A DNA stretch of 64,000 bases. It comes from Fredinandcohnia humi (lineage in GTDB: Bacteria; Bacillota; Bacilli; Bacillales; Bacillaceae_L). Position 1 is the first letter of the stretch. Each line of letters starts with the position of its first letter. The stretch spans positions 165,449-229,448 of the forward strand of contig NZ_LMBW01000004.1 in the NCBI RefSeq assembly GCF_001439915.1, in the 5' to 3' direction. The translations under genes and the position numbers were made by a program. Below the pieces are notes generated by a model. It did not search any database and was not told where the DNA came from. It worked only from the letters and a program-made list of their open reading frames with translations. Of this stretch, positions 36,375 to 44,971 are shown piece after piece.

Positions 36375-37313
36375 ATGATAAAAATTGCTGCATTAACAAC
36401 GGAATCAAGAAATGAAAACAGTCAGAATATAGATCAAATGTCGACCCATGAGGTATTAAAGACGATTAACGATGAAGACAAGACGGTTGCAAGCAGCATA
36501 GAAGCAGTATTACCCGAAATTGCAGCGACCGTTGATATCGTCTATGAATCACTTCTTATGGGTGGAAGATTATTTTATGTAGGGGCGGGCACAAGTGGGC
36601 GACTTGGAATCCTTGATGCAGTGGAATGTCCACCAACCTATAGCACTCCACCAGAGTTAGTTCAAGGAATTATGGCAGGTGGAAGTATCGCCTTGGTGCA
36701 GGCTGTTGAAGGAGCAGAGGACGACCCACAGTTGGGGGCAATGGACTTAGAGGAAAAAAAACTAACCCATTTTGATGTTGTTGTTGGAATTGCTGCAAGT
36801 GGGAGAACACCGTATGTAGTTGGTGCCCTTCAATATGCAAAACAAGCAGGTGCAAAAACAATCAGTCTATCGAGTAATCAGGAATCGATAATCAGTAAAT
36901 ATACAGATATTGCAATTGAAGTAATGACGGGTCCTGAAGTGGTGACAGGTTCAACAAGGATGAAAGCAGCCACTGCACATAAACTAGTATTGAATATGAT
37001 TACAACTTCAACAATGATAAAACTGGGCAAGGTTTATGGAAATTTAATGGTAGACTTAAATGCTAGTAATGTGAAATTAAAGGAACGTGCGAAGAATATT
37101 GTGTCCACGATAACGAATGAATCTTATCACAATGTGGAAAATGTATTAGAAATGACAAATTATGAAGTAAAACCATCCATAGTTATGATCAAGGCGGGTG
37201 TAGATTTCGAGGTAGCTAAAAGATGTATTCAATTATCCAATGGGTTCGTTCGAAATGCAATCGAATTAGCGAAGCAGGATGTTTACATTAATAGCATAGA
37301 AAACAAAGGCTGA
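36375..37313 (+). CDS. murQ: N-acetylmuramic acid 6-phosphate etherase (first copy)
   Basis: A 312-residue SIS-domain enzyme that cleaves the lactyl ether of MurNAc-6-phosphate to give GlcNAc-6-phosphate and D-lactate. The signature is FYVGAGTSGRLGILDAVECP near 72-91, with GIAASGRTPYV near 137-147 and TGPEVVTGSTRMKAATAHK near 186-204. AGGATGG lies 7 nt before the ATG. It closes the P1 operon and is paralogous to the copy at 44042, sharing most residues with it. Confidence 0.96.
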   Translation: MIKIAALTTESRNENSQNIDQMSTHEVLKTINDEDKTVASSIEAVLPEIAATVDIVYESLLMGGRLFYVGAGTSGRLGILDAVECPPTYSTPPELVQGIMAGGSIALVQAVEGAEDDPQLGAMDLEEKKLTHFDVVVGIAASGRTPYVVGALQYAKQAGAKTISLSSNQESIISKYTDIAIEVMTGPEVVTGSTRMKAATAHKLVLNMITTSTMIKLGKVYGNLMVDLNASNVKLKERAKNIVSTITNESYHNVENVLEMTNYEVKPSIVMIKAGVDFEVAKRCIQLSNGFVRNAIELAKQDVYINSIENKG

Positions 37314-37332
37314 CTCATTACTGGGTCAGCCT
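37307..37332 (+). terminator. Hairpin at the end of the first murQ operon
   Basis: AAGGCTGAC and GTCAGCCTT pair over an 8-10-nt loop and overlap the murQ stop. The tail CCTTATTTG is poor in T, so termination may be partial. Confidence 0.6.
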
Positions 37333-37379
37333 TCCTTATTTGTGGATGAAATATAAAAACAACACATTATATTTTATAA

Positions 37380-37418
37380 TAAAATTATATTTCATTTATT
37401 GTGGTTCCGTGGTATACT
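37380..37418 (+). promoter_or_regulatory. Promoter P2 with candidate MurR box
   Basis: TAAAATTATATTTCA (37380-37394) lies 18 nt before TATACT (37413-37418). Box and spacing are identical to P1 at 28390, while the intervening bases differ, which points to a conserved operator overlapping the -35. Confidence 0.68.
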
Positions 37419-37462
37419 AATGATAGTTCAAAAGTTTAGTTTAACTATTTTTTTATATACTT

Positions 37463-37476
37463 TGAAAGCGTTATCT
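37463..37476 (+). promoter_or_regulatory. cre-like site
   Basis: TGAAAGCGTTATCT matches the cre consensus at 13 of 14 positions (final T for A). It lies 45 bp after the P2 -10, mirroring the cre behind P1. Confidence 0.75.
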
Positions 37477-37577
37477 CGATGGAGATGGTAATTAATAACT
37501 ATAGTTTTAGTGAGGAAACAAGTTTATTGTGTAAGAAGAATTACATATTAGCAAAAAATAGGAGAGGTGTAAACAAG

Positions 37578-38288
37578 ATGGAAAAAAAGAAGCATTTAGT
37601 CCTAGTAGGGGCACACTGTGGGGACGTTGAAATTCAAGGTGGGGCAATAGCACATAAATACGCAAAGGCTGGATGGGATGTAACTTTTCTTCATTTAACT
37701 GCAGGTGAAAAAGGAAACCCACCAAATATTTCAGTAGAGGACTACCGCAAACAAAAAATCAAAGAAGCGGAAAAGGTTGCTGAGATTTTAGGTGGAAAAA
37801 GTATAACACTAGATTATAAGGATGCGGAATTAAAATTAGACGACGAAATTGTTACCCGTGTTGCAACACTCATGCGTAAACTCCGCCCAACTGTTGTCAT
37901 TACTCACTGGGTGAATAGTATCCATCCTGATCATGCACTTTGTCCAAGAATTGTAGAAGCTGCTCAATTAAAGGCGGGTCTTCCGGGATTTGATTTAGAA
38001 GGCTTGCCGGCTCATTTCTACCCATTCTATCATAGTGAAAACTGGGAGGATATGGAGGGATATGTTCCTGATATTTTCGTAGATGTGTCTGAAGAATTCG
38101 ACACTTATTTGGAAGCGCTGTCGCATTACTGGTTTATTATGAATTCAACATCCTTCCGTTACTATGATTATTACAAAGCGTTAGGAACAATAAGAGGTTG
38201 TGTAAGTCGTGCAAAGTATGCGCAAACGTTAAAGTTCCCAACTGGAGGAAACGTAAGAAGAGGGTTTATACCTGGACACGAAATTTAA
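37578..38288 (+). CDS. PIG-L-family deacetylase-like protein with altered active site
   Basis: A 236-residue protein of the PIG-L/LmbE fold, to which GlcNAc-PI and bacillithiol deacetylases belong. The usual motif AHPDDxE reads AHCGDVE at residues 11-17. The zinc ligands His and second Asp stay, but the first Asp, the general base in known members, is Gly. The second ligand region IHPDHAL is kept, and THWVNSIHPDH is near residue 115. AGGAGAGG lies before the ATG at 37578; earlier in-frame starts lie in the promoter. As first gene of P2 it may act on imported amino sugars, or be catalytically changed. The function is unsure. Confidence 0.8.
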   Translation: MEKKKHLVLVGAHCGDVEIQGGAIAHKYAKAGWDVTFLHLTAGEKGNPPNISVEDYRKQKIKEAEKVAEILGGKSITLDYKDAELKLDDEIVTRVATLMRKLRPTVVITHWVNSIHPDHALCPRIVEAAQLKAGLPGFDLEGLPAHFYPFYHSENWEDMEGYVPDIFVDVSEEFDTYLEALSHYWFIMNSTSFRYYDYYKALGTIRGCVSRAKYAQTLKFPTGGNVRRGFIPGHEI

Positions 38289-38332
38289 CCAAACACGTTC
38301 TATAAAAATTTAAACTCCTTAACCTTGCGTTG

Positions 38333-38362
38333 CGTGAAAGCATAACGCAAGGATTACTTTTA
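38333..38362 (+). terminator. Attenuator-like hairpin upstream of the second LplB gene
   Basis: CCTTGCGTT pairs with AACGCAAGG across a 12-nt loop, then ATTACTTTTAT. Probably partial termination inside the P2 operon. Confidence 0.6.
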
Positions 38363-38394
38363 TCCTTTATTAGAAAGGAGTTGTCTAAACTCTT

Positions 38395-39372
38395 ATGAAT
38401 AGTCCAATGAATGCCAATACCAATGACATAACAACTACCATTTCAAAAGGGGCTCCCAAAAAAAGTAAGGTAAGAACCCAAAGAATGGGGAAGATCATTA
38501 AGCATTGGCAGTTATACGTATTACTTGCACCGGCCATTATATATTTTCTTGTCTTTAAATATTATCCAATGTATGGGGTTCAAATAGCTTTTAAGAATTT
38601 CAGAGCAGTCGATGGCATCCTTGGTAGTGAGTGGGTCGGTTTTGAACATTTTACTAGATTTTTCGAATCCTATTATTTCTGGGATTTAATGTGGAATACA
38701 TTATCCATTAACTTATACCAGTTATTACTCTTCCCTGTTTCCATTATCGTCGCATTATCTCTTAATGAATTAAGAGAAGGGAAATTCAAAAAAACGGCAC
38801 AAACAATTACCTATGCGCCACATTTTATTTCTGTAGTTGTTTTCGTTGGTATGATTGTTGCCTTTTTAGACCCTGCTACAGGAATTATCAATCATTTTAT
38901 TCAACTATTGGGATTTGAACCTATTAATTTTATGACAAGCCCAGCGTGGTTCAAAACACTCTTTGTTTTTTCTGGAGAATGGCAAAACCTTGGATGGGGA
39001 GCGATTATTTACTTAGCAGCTTTAGCGGGAATTGATCCGCAGTTACATGAGGCAGCAAAAGTAGATGGGGCCACAAGATGGCAGAGAATATGGCATATCA
39101 ACATACCGGGAATCATGCCAACGATTATTATTCTCCTAATCTTAAATATGGGTAACTTTATGTCAGTTGGTTTTGAAAAAATCTTATTGATGCAAAATCC
39201 ATTGAACTTAGAAGCTTCACAAGTGATTCAAACCTATGTGTATGATATTGGTTTACTGAATGGTCAGTTTAGTTATTCGACTGCAGTAGGATTATTTAAC
39301 TCCGTCATTAACTTTATCATTTTAATCGTGTTTAACAAACTCGCAAGAAGAACGGGTACAAGTCTATGGTAA
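38395..39372 (+). CDS. LplB-like sugar ABC permease (second set)
   Basis: A 325-residue permease of the same class as that at 33823, with a longer Ser/Thr-rich cytoplasmic N-terminus (about 35 residues). FKYYPMYGVQIAFKNF, HEAAKVDGATRWQRIWHINI and GFEKILLMQNPLN are the landmarks. AAAGGAG is 14 nt before the ATG, rather far, so translation may be weak; no better in-frame start was seen. Confidence 0.9.
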   Translation: MNSPMNANTNDITTTISKGAPKKSKVRTQRMGKIIKHWQLYVLLAPAIIYFLVFKYYPMYGVQIAFKNFRAVDGILGSEWVGFEHFTRFFESYYFWDLMWNTLSINLYQLLLFPVSIIVALSLNELREGKFKKTAQTITYAPHFISVVVFVGMIVAFLDPATGIINHFIQLLGFEPINFMTSPAWFKTLFVFSGEWQNLGWGAIIYLAALAGIDPQLHEAAKVDGATRWQRIWHINIPGIMPTIIILLILNMGNFMSVGFEKILLMQNPLNLEASQVIQTYVYDIGLLNGQFSYSTAVGLFNSVINFIILIVFNKLARRTGTSLW

Positions 39373-39385
39373 AGGAGTATCCAGC

Positions 39386-40306
39386 ATGAAAATACAACCA
39401 AAAAAATCAAATAAAATAGTGGAAACAAAAGCAGATCGGATATTCGATATAAGTAATAAAATTATCGTTTGGTTTTTCATCATTATCATTATGTACCCAC
39501 TTATCTATATCGTTAGTGCTTCTATTAGTAACCCAAGCTTTGTTAACTCAGGAGAAATGTGGTTATTCCCAAAGGATATTACATTTGAGGGTTTCCAAAG
39601 AGTTCTTGAAAGTAAAGACATTTGGATTGGATACCGAAACACAATTTTTTACACATTATTAGGTACCTTTATTAATCTAGCAGTCACACTACCTTGTGCG
39701 TATGCCCTATCTCGAACAGAATTAGTCGGAAAAGGGGTCATCATGGGAATGTTGATTTTCACCATGTTCTTTGATGGTGGGCTTGTCCCGACTTACTTAC
39801 TTGTAAGAGATCTAGGAATGGTCAATACCATTTGGGCTATGGTGATACCTAGTGCAGCGTCAGTATGGAATATCATCGTTACGATGACCTTCTTTAAGGT
39901 AACGATACCAAGGGGATTAGAAGAAGCGGCAGAGGTGGATGGAGCCTCAGTGTTCAGGATATTCTTTCAAATTGTTCTGCCGTTATCAGCTCCGATTATT
40001 GCAGTAATGGCTCTTTTCTATGGAGTTGGCCACTGGAATCAGTATTTTGGAGCATTGATTTACTTAACAGATCGAGAACTTTTCCCACTTCAACTTGTTT
40101 TAAGGGAAATTTTAATACAGCAAGAAATGGCAACAGATTTAATGATGCAAGGCGGAAATATAGAGGCAATCGGGGAACAAGCACGGATCGCAAGTATTGT
40201 GAAATACGCAGTCATGATTGTATCCGCCGCGCCACTATTAATCGCCTATCCTTTCCTACAGCGCTTCTTCTTAAAAGGTGTCATGATAGGCTCTGTAAAA
40301 GGATAA
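39386..40306 (+). CDS. LplC-like sugar ABC permease (second set)
   Basis: A 306-residue permease, six helices. It has VNSGEMWLFPKDITFEGFQRV near 52-72, EEAAEVDGASVFRIFFQIVL as the EAA loop, and C-terminal RFFLKGVMIGSVKG. An AAAGGAG site is present. It pairs with the permease upstream, and the lipoprotein downstream completes the importer. Gene order B-C-A differs from A-B-C in the first set. Confidence 0.92.
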   Translation: MKIQPKKSNKIVETKADRIFDISNKIIVWFFIIIIMYPLIYIVSASISNPSFVNSGEMWLFPKDITFEGFQRVLESKDIWIGYRNTIFYTLLGTFINLAVTLPCAYALSRTELVGKGVIMGMLIFTMFFDGGLVPTYLLVRDLGMVNTIWAMVIPSAASVWNIIVTMTFFKVTIPRGLEEAAEVDGASVFRIFFQIVLPLSAPIIAVMALFYGVGHWNQYFGALIYLTDRELFPLQLVLREILIQQEMATDLMMQGGNIEAIGEQARIASIVKYAVMIVSAAPLLIAYPFLQRFFLKGVMIGSVKG

Positions 40307-40404
40307 AAACAGCTTCCATCTAAAAAGGGGGTGAGAATAAAGAGGAAAAAATTGTAGCAAGGGTCATTTATAAAAACAAAAACAACATTTAAGGGGGATT
40401 CTTT

Positions 40405-42003
40405 GTGAAGTTTAAAAAGCAAATTTCAATCGCTACGGGTACAATGTTACTTGCATCAGGATTACTTCTAGGGGCTTGTTCAAACAAGCAGGAAGCATCA
40501 AGTGAAAAAGAAACACCAAAAAACTTAAATGAAACAGGCTATCCAATTGTAAATGAAGCACTTACGTTAGAAATGATGGGGCAGAGCTCGCCGCTTCAAC
40601 CAAATTGGGGAGATATGAATTTCTTCAAAACAATGAATGAGTTAACAAATATTGATTTTACCTATAGAACATCAACTTCAGATCAATATGCGCAACAAAA
40701 ACAATTAGCATTTACAAGTATGCAGCTTCCAGACGTCTTTTTCGGGGCTAACTTCACGGCTGCAGAAGAGGTAGATTACGGTTCTCAAGGGCTATTAGCA
40801 CCACTCGAGAACTTAATTGACAAATATGCACCAAATCTACAAAAGGTAATGGAAAAATATCCAGATCTAAAGTCCTCCATTACAGCACCAGATGGACATA
40901 TATATGCATTACCGGGGATTGATACATCTACAACCTCTCAAGTACCAATTATGTGGATGAATGGGCACTGGTTAGAAAATTTAGGTGTTGACAAAAGACC
41001 CGAATCTACAGAAGAACTTTATCAATTATTAAAGGATTATAAAGAAAAAGATCCGAATAAAAATGGTAAAGCCGATGAGATTCCATTAACTGCTTCAAGT
41101 GTAGCTGAACTAAGATATCACTTTATGCCTGCTTTCGGAATTAACCAGCAAGGCGGTATTTTTGAGCAGGACGGAAAGGTTGGATATGCATTCGTTCAAG
41201 ATGGATATAAGGAATACTTAAAATACTTAAATCGTCTATACTCTGAAAAACTTTTAGACCAACAAGTATTCTCTCATACTTGGGAACAATATGTTGCTAA
41301 GGGTGCAGAAGATCTTGTAGGGGTTTTCCCAACTTGGCCAATTGTCATGGTGGGCTATGCTGACCCTGCATTAGGATCAAATTATCCATTATTACCACCA
41401 TTAACAAGCGAGCTTAATGATAAAAAGCTTATGACAAAGCTTTCTGAAATTAAGAGAGGACGCGCGGCAATTTCATCAGATAACGAGAACCCAGAAGCGA
41501 CTATGCGTTGGTTGGATCATGTCTACTCTGAGGAAGGAACTTACCTTGCACGTTTAGGTGTTGAAGGTGAGAACTGGGAGTGGGATGACAATGGAAACTG
41601 GAAGCTATTGGCTCCAGAAGGTATGAATACAACACAAGCGAATGCTCAACATGCGCCAGGTGCTGGAACTCCAGTACCAATGGTATTAGAACAAGAATTC
41701 TTTGCAAAAGAAGATAACCCAACAATTCACATGATTTCAGGATGGATTGAAGATGAATACTTACCATATGCGGAATTACCATTCCCGCAAGTATACTTCA
41801 CAGAAGAAGAACAAGCTAAACTCAATACGATCAAACCTGATTTAGATTCTTACCTAGAACAAATGGAAGCAAAATTCGTTTCAGGTCAAGCATCAATTGA
41901 CGGTGAGTGGGATAACTTTGTAAAAACTTTAAACAAATTAGGTGCTGAAGAAATGGCTAAAATCAACCAAGCAGCATACGACCGTTGGGCAAAAGCAAAA
42001 TAA
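40405..42003 (+). CDS. LplA-like ABC transporter binding lipoprotein (second set)
   Basis: A 532-residue lipoprotein with lipobox LLGAC (Cys25). It shares NETGYPIVNEALTLE, LAPLENLIDKYAPNLQKVM and the end NQAAYDRWAK with the paralogue at 32132. The start is GTG at 40405, 7 nt after AAGGGGG. It is the third binding protein of the cluster, so three importers with probably different saccharide preferences are encoded. No ATPase gene accompanies any of them. Confidence 0.9.
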   Translation: MKFKKQISIATGTMLLASGLLLGACSNKQEASSEKETPKNLNETGYPIVNEALTLEMMGQSSPLQPNWGDMNFFKTMNELTNIDFTYRTSTSDQYAQQKQLAFTSMQLPDVFFGANFTAAEEVDYGSQGLLAPLENLIDKYAPNLQKVMEKYPDLKSSITAPDGHIYALPGIDTSTTSQVPIMWMNGHWLENLGVDKRPESTEELYQLLKDYKEKDPNKNGKADEIPLTASSVAELRYHFMPAFGINQQGGIFEQDGKVGYAFVQDGYKEYLKYLNRLYSEKLLDQQVFSHTWEQYVAKGAEDLVGVFPTWPIVMVGYADPALGSNYPLLPPLTSELNDKKLMTKLSEIKRGRAAISSDNENPEATMRWLDHVYSEEGTYLARLGVEGENWEWDDNGNWKLLAPEGMNTTQANAQHAPGAGTPVPMVLEQEFFAKEDNPTIHMISGWIEDEYLPYAELPFPQVYFTEEEQAKLNTIKPDLDSYLEQMEAKFVSGQASIDGEWDNFVKTLNKLGAEEMAKINQAAYDRWAKAK

Positions 42004-42009
42004 TCTAAG

Positions 42010-42129
42010 AAAAGCGCAAGGCGCCCGCCTATCGGAGACAAGCATAAGACAATTGCTGACAGAAGGTGCATTTTACCTTCCGAAGCGATTGGCTTATGAC
42101 CTCGAGCCGATGGCGCCTGAAGCTAGACA
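42010..42129. repeat. ~120-bp cruciform-type intergenic repeat
   Basis: GGCGCCCGCCTATCGG at the left and CCGATGGCGCC at the right pair, as do CATAAG and CTTATG inside. An inner GAAGGTGCATTTTACCTTC hairpin forms the tip. The pattern, from AAAGCGCAAG to TGAAGCTAGACA, resembles a widespread Bacillaceae intergenic repeat that I know by pattern but cannot name. It splits the binding-protein gene from the YesL gene. Confidence 0.75.
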
Positions 42130-42166
42130 ATGAAAAACTATGTAAAGAATTTTAGACTCTTTTATT

Positions 42167-42196
42167 GTGGGTCACGGGGACAGGTCCATTGTCCCA
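42167..42196. repeat. REP-like GGGGACA/TGTCCC hairpin
   Basis: GGGGACAGGTCCATTGTCCC carries a GGGACA/TGTCCC stem and a preceding GGGTCAC. This is the look of short REP sequences mobilised by REP-associated transposases. A single copy was seen in this window. Confidence 0.5.
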
Positions 42197-42229
42197 ATCA
42201 AGGGCAAAAGCTTTTTGAGGTGAATTGTA

Positions 42230-42847
42230 ATGGGTTTTGAAGGATTGATTTGGAAGCTATATAAAGCAGCGGAGGCAATAACAAGGATATTGTATATAAA
42301 CCTATTATGGGTGGCATTCTCGTTGTTAGGAGCTATTGTATTAGGGGTATTCCCAGCAACAGCGGCGATGTTTTCAGTTGTTCGTAAGTGGATGTTAGGC
42401 GAGACGGATATTCCCATCTTTAAAACGTTCTGGCAGCATTACAAATCGGAATTTGTGCAAACAAATCTGCTCGGGTTTGCAATGGTTTTAATCGGTGCAG
42501 TGCTATACATTGACCTTCGTTTTTTCCAATCATCTGAAGGAATGATTACACTCGTTCTCTCTTATTTATTTTTATTTTTATTATTGGTGTTTTTTACGAT
42601 TGCACTCTATATTTTCCCGGTTTTCGTTCATTATCAGTTTAAAACATTAGAATACATCAAATATGCGTTAATCATGGCCATTGGTCGTCCGATACAAACC
42701 ATATTAATGATCATAGGTAGTCTTTTGGTGCTAACCCTATTACGAATGGTACCTATTTTAACCCTTTATTTCGGTGCTTCATTGCTTTGTTATGTACTCA
42801 TGTGGATATCAATTAAATCATTTCCGAAAGAGGAGATCCAGGAATGA
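42230..42847 (+). CDS. YesL-family membrane protein (DUF624, second copy)
   Basis: A 205-residue membrane protein with about five helices, paralogous to that at 35736: FPATAAMFSVVRKWMLGETDIPIFKTFWQHY corresponds to the same segment there. GAGGTG lies before the ATG. Its last codon overlaps the namZ start (ATGA), so the two are translationally coupled, which ties this unknown membrane protein to muramidase function. Confidence 0.85.
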   Translation: MGFEGLIWKLYKAAEAITRILYINLLWVAFSLLGAIVLGVFPATAAMFSVVRKWMLGETDIPIFKTFWQHYKSEFVQTNLLGFAMVLIGAVLYIDLRFFQSSEGMITLVLSYLFLFLLLVFFTIALYIFPVFVHYQFKTLEYIKYALIMAIGRPIQTILMIIGSLLVLTLLRMVPILTLYFGASLLCYVLMWISIKSFPKEEIQE

Positions 42848-44028
42848 CTACAATAAGTCCAATTGCGAGGAGTGGTTTAATGAAGATTGGATTAGATGTT
42901 TTTTTAGAAAGTGAATTTAAAGGTTTTAAAGGAAAACGAGTCGGACTTGTAACTAATATCACGGGTGTTAATCAAAACCTGGTTCCTTCAATTGACTTAT
43001 TTTACGAGCATCCAGATATTCAGTTAACAGCCCTTTACGCGCCAGAGCATGGCATTCGCGGGGATGCGAAAGAAGGCGAAAAAGTAGAATCGACTGTGGA
43101 TCCATATACGGGATTACCTGTATTTAGTTTATATGGGGCAAGCAGAAAGCCTACGAAGGAAATGCTTGAACCTGTTGATGTTGTTGTGTTTGATCTTCAG
43201 GATATTGGCTCGAGGTATTATACATTCATTTATACGATGGCCTATGTGATGGAGGCGTGTGCTGAGAATGGGAAAGAATTTGTTGTATTAGATCGTCCAA
43301 ATCCTGTTTCAGGGGAAAAGCTGGAAGGGAACTTGGTTGAAGAGGATGCAAGGTCATTTGTTGGCTTGATTCCAATCCCGAACAGGCATGGGATGACTGT
43401 TGGGGAGCTAGCTTTATTATATAAACATGAATTTGGATATGATTGTGAATTAACAGTCGTTCCCATGCAAGGCTGGAAAAGAGATATGTATTACGATGAA
43501 ACAGGTCTATTTTGGGTACCGCCTTCACCAAACACAACGAACATTGATATGAATATTTTATATCCTGGTACATGTCTTGTGGAAGGAACGAACCTTTCGG
43601 AAGGAAGAGGTACAACTAGACCATTCGAATTTATTGGTGCTCCCTTTATTGATGGGCAAAAATTAGCAAAGACATTTAATCAGAAAAAGGTATCAGGTGT
43701 GTTAGCACGCCCTACATCGTTTATTCCGACATATCAAAAGCATAAAGATGAAATATGTGGAGGAATACAACTACATGTAGTAGACAGACGAAAATTAAAT
43801 TCTTTAGAAACGGGAATTTTACTTATAGAAACGATAGCTGACATGTATCCACATGATTTTAGCTTCATTAATAACAACAATGGAAAGTACTTTTTTGATT
43901 TATTAGCAGGAACGAAAAAATTAAGAGAATATATTTTACATGGGACTTCAGTTGATTTCTTAGAAGCATGTGAAGAGCACGTAGCTTCTTTCAAAAAACA
44001 AAGAGAACCATATCTTTTATACAAATAG
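42844..44028 (+). CDS. namZ: Exo-beta-N-acetylmuramidase NamZ (DUF1343)
   Basis: A 394-residue DUF1343 protein. The B. subtilis member YbbC/NamZ releases MurNAc from the non-reducing end of glycan fragments. Motifs: GKRVGLVTNITGVN, YAPEHGIRGDAKEGEKV, VVFDLQDIGSRYYTFIYTM, VVLDRPNPVSGEKLEGN and EGTNLSEGRGTTRPFE. There is no signal peptide, unlike secreted NamZ, so it should act on imported fragments. The start at 42844 overlaps the upstream stop. A second good site (GAGGAG, 8 nt before ATG 42880) would give a 12-residue-shorter form beginning MKIGLDVFL, which is nearer the family's core. Confidence 0.92.
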   Translation: MTTISPIARSGLMKIGLDVFLESEFKGFKGKRVGLVTNITGVNQNLVPSIDLFYEHPDIQLTALYAPEHGIRGDAKEGEKVESTVDPYTGLPVFSLYGASRKPTKEMLEPVDVVVFDLQDIGSRYYTFIYTMAYVMEACAENGKEFVVLDRPNPVSGEKLEGNLVEEDARSFVGLIPIPNRHGMTVGELALLYKHEFGYDCELTVVPMQGWKRDMYYDETGLFWVPPSPNTTNIDMNILYPGTCLVEGTNLSEGRGTTRPFEFIGAPFIDGQKLAKTFNQKKVSGVLARPTSFIPTYQKHKDEICGGIQLHVVDRRKLNSLETGILLIETIADMYPHDFSFINNNNGKYFFDLLAGTKKLREYILHGTSVDFLEACEEHVASFKKQREPYLLYK

Positions 44029-44041
44029 GATGGATAAACAT

Positions 44042-44971
44042 ATGACAAACATATCGACTTTAACAACGGAAATGAGGAATAAAGCTTCAGCCCATATTGA
44101 TAATATGTCGACGATCGAAATCTTAAAGACAATTAATAATGAGGACAAAACGGTTGCTAATCGTGTAGAAGATGTTCTACCAGAAATTGAAGCAGCGGTT
44201 GAAATGGCTTATCAATCCTTAATTCATGGTGGCAGATTGTTTTATGTTGGAGCAGGTACTAGTGGAAGAATCGGGATTTTAGACGCAGTTGAGTGTCCAC
44301 CAACGTATAGCACGCCCTCTGACCTTGTACAAGCGATTATTGCTGGTGGAAATAATGCATTTATTAAAGCGGTTGAAGGAGCAGAAGATAACATCCATTT
44401 AGGTGCAAGAGATTTAGAAGAAAGAAACGTAACAGAAATTGATGTTGTCATAGGAATTGCTGCTAGTGGAAGAACGCCGTATGTAATTGGTGCCCTTCAG
44501 TATGCAAAGCAAATTGGGGCAAAGACGGTAAGTTTATCTAGTAACAAAAATTCCAAAATTAGTCAGCATGCAGATGTTGTCATCGAAGTGGAAACAGGAC
44601 CTGAAGTTGTGACCGGTTCAACCCGAATGAAGGCTGCAACTGCCCATAAATTGATTTTAAATATGATCACGACTTCTACGATGATAAAAGTTGGAAAAGT
44701 ATATGAAAATTTAATGGTAGATTTAAAAGTAAGTAATATTAAGCTTCAGGAACGCGCGAAAAATATCGTCTCAACGATTACTGACGTTTCCTACGCGAAG
44801 GCAACAGAGATACTTGAGAAAACAAACTACGAGGTTAAGCCGGCTATTGTAATGATTAAAGCGGATGTTTCCTTTGAAGAGGCAAAAAAATACATTCAAT
44901 CAGCTAGTGGATTTGTTCGTAAGGCAATCGATTTGGCGAATAAGGGAGTGAATGAACATGGTAGTATATAG
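44042..44971 (+). CDS. murQ: N-acetylmuramic acid 6-phosphate etherase (second copy)
   Basis: A 309-residue SIS-domain etherase paralogous to the one at 36375. It keeps FYVGAGTSGRIGILDAVECP, GIAASGRTPYV and TGPEVVTGSTRMKAATAHK, so both copies look active. AGGATGG lies 8 nt before the ATG at 44042, the same site as in the first copy, which favours it over ATG 44030. The end overlaps the following GNAT gene by 14 nt. Confidence 0.95.
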   Translation: MTNISTLTTEMRNKASAHIDNMSTIEILKTINNEDKTVANRVEDVLPEIEAAVEMAYQSLIHGGRLFYVGAGTSGRIGILDAVECPPTYSTPSDLVQAIIAGGNNAFIKAVEGAEDNIHLGARDLEERNVTEIDVVIGIAASGRTPYVIGALQYAKQIGAKTVSLSSNKNSKISQHADVVIEVETGPEVVTGSTRMKAATAHKLILNMITTSTMIKVGKVYENLMVDLKVSNIKLQERAKNIVSTITDVSYAKATEILEKTNYEVKPAIVMIKADVSFEEAKKYIQSASGFVRKAIDLANKGVNEHGSI

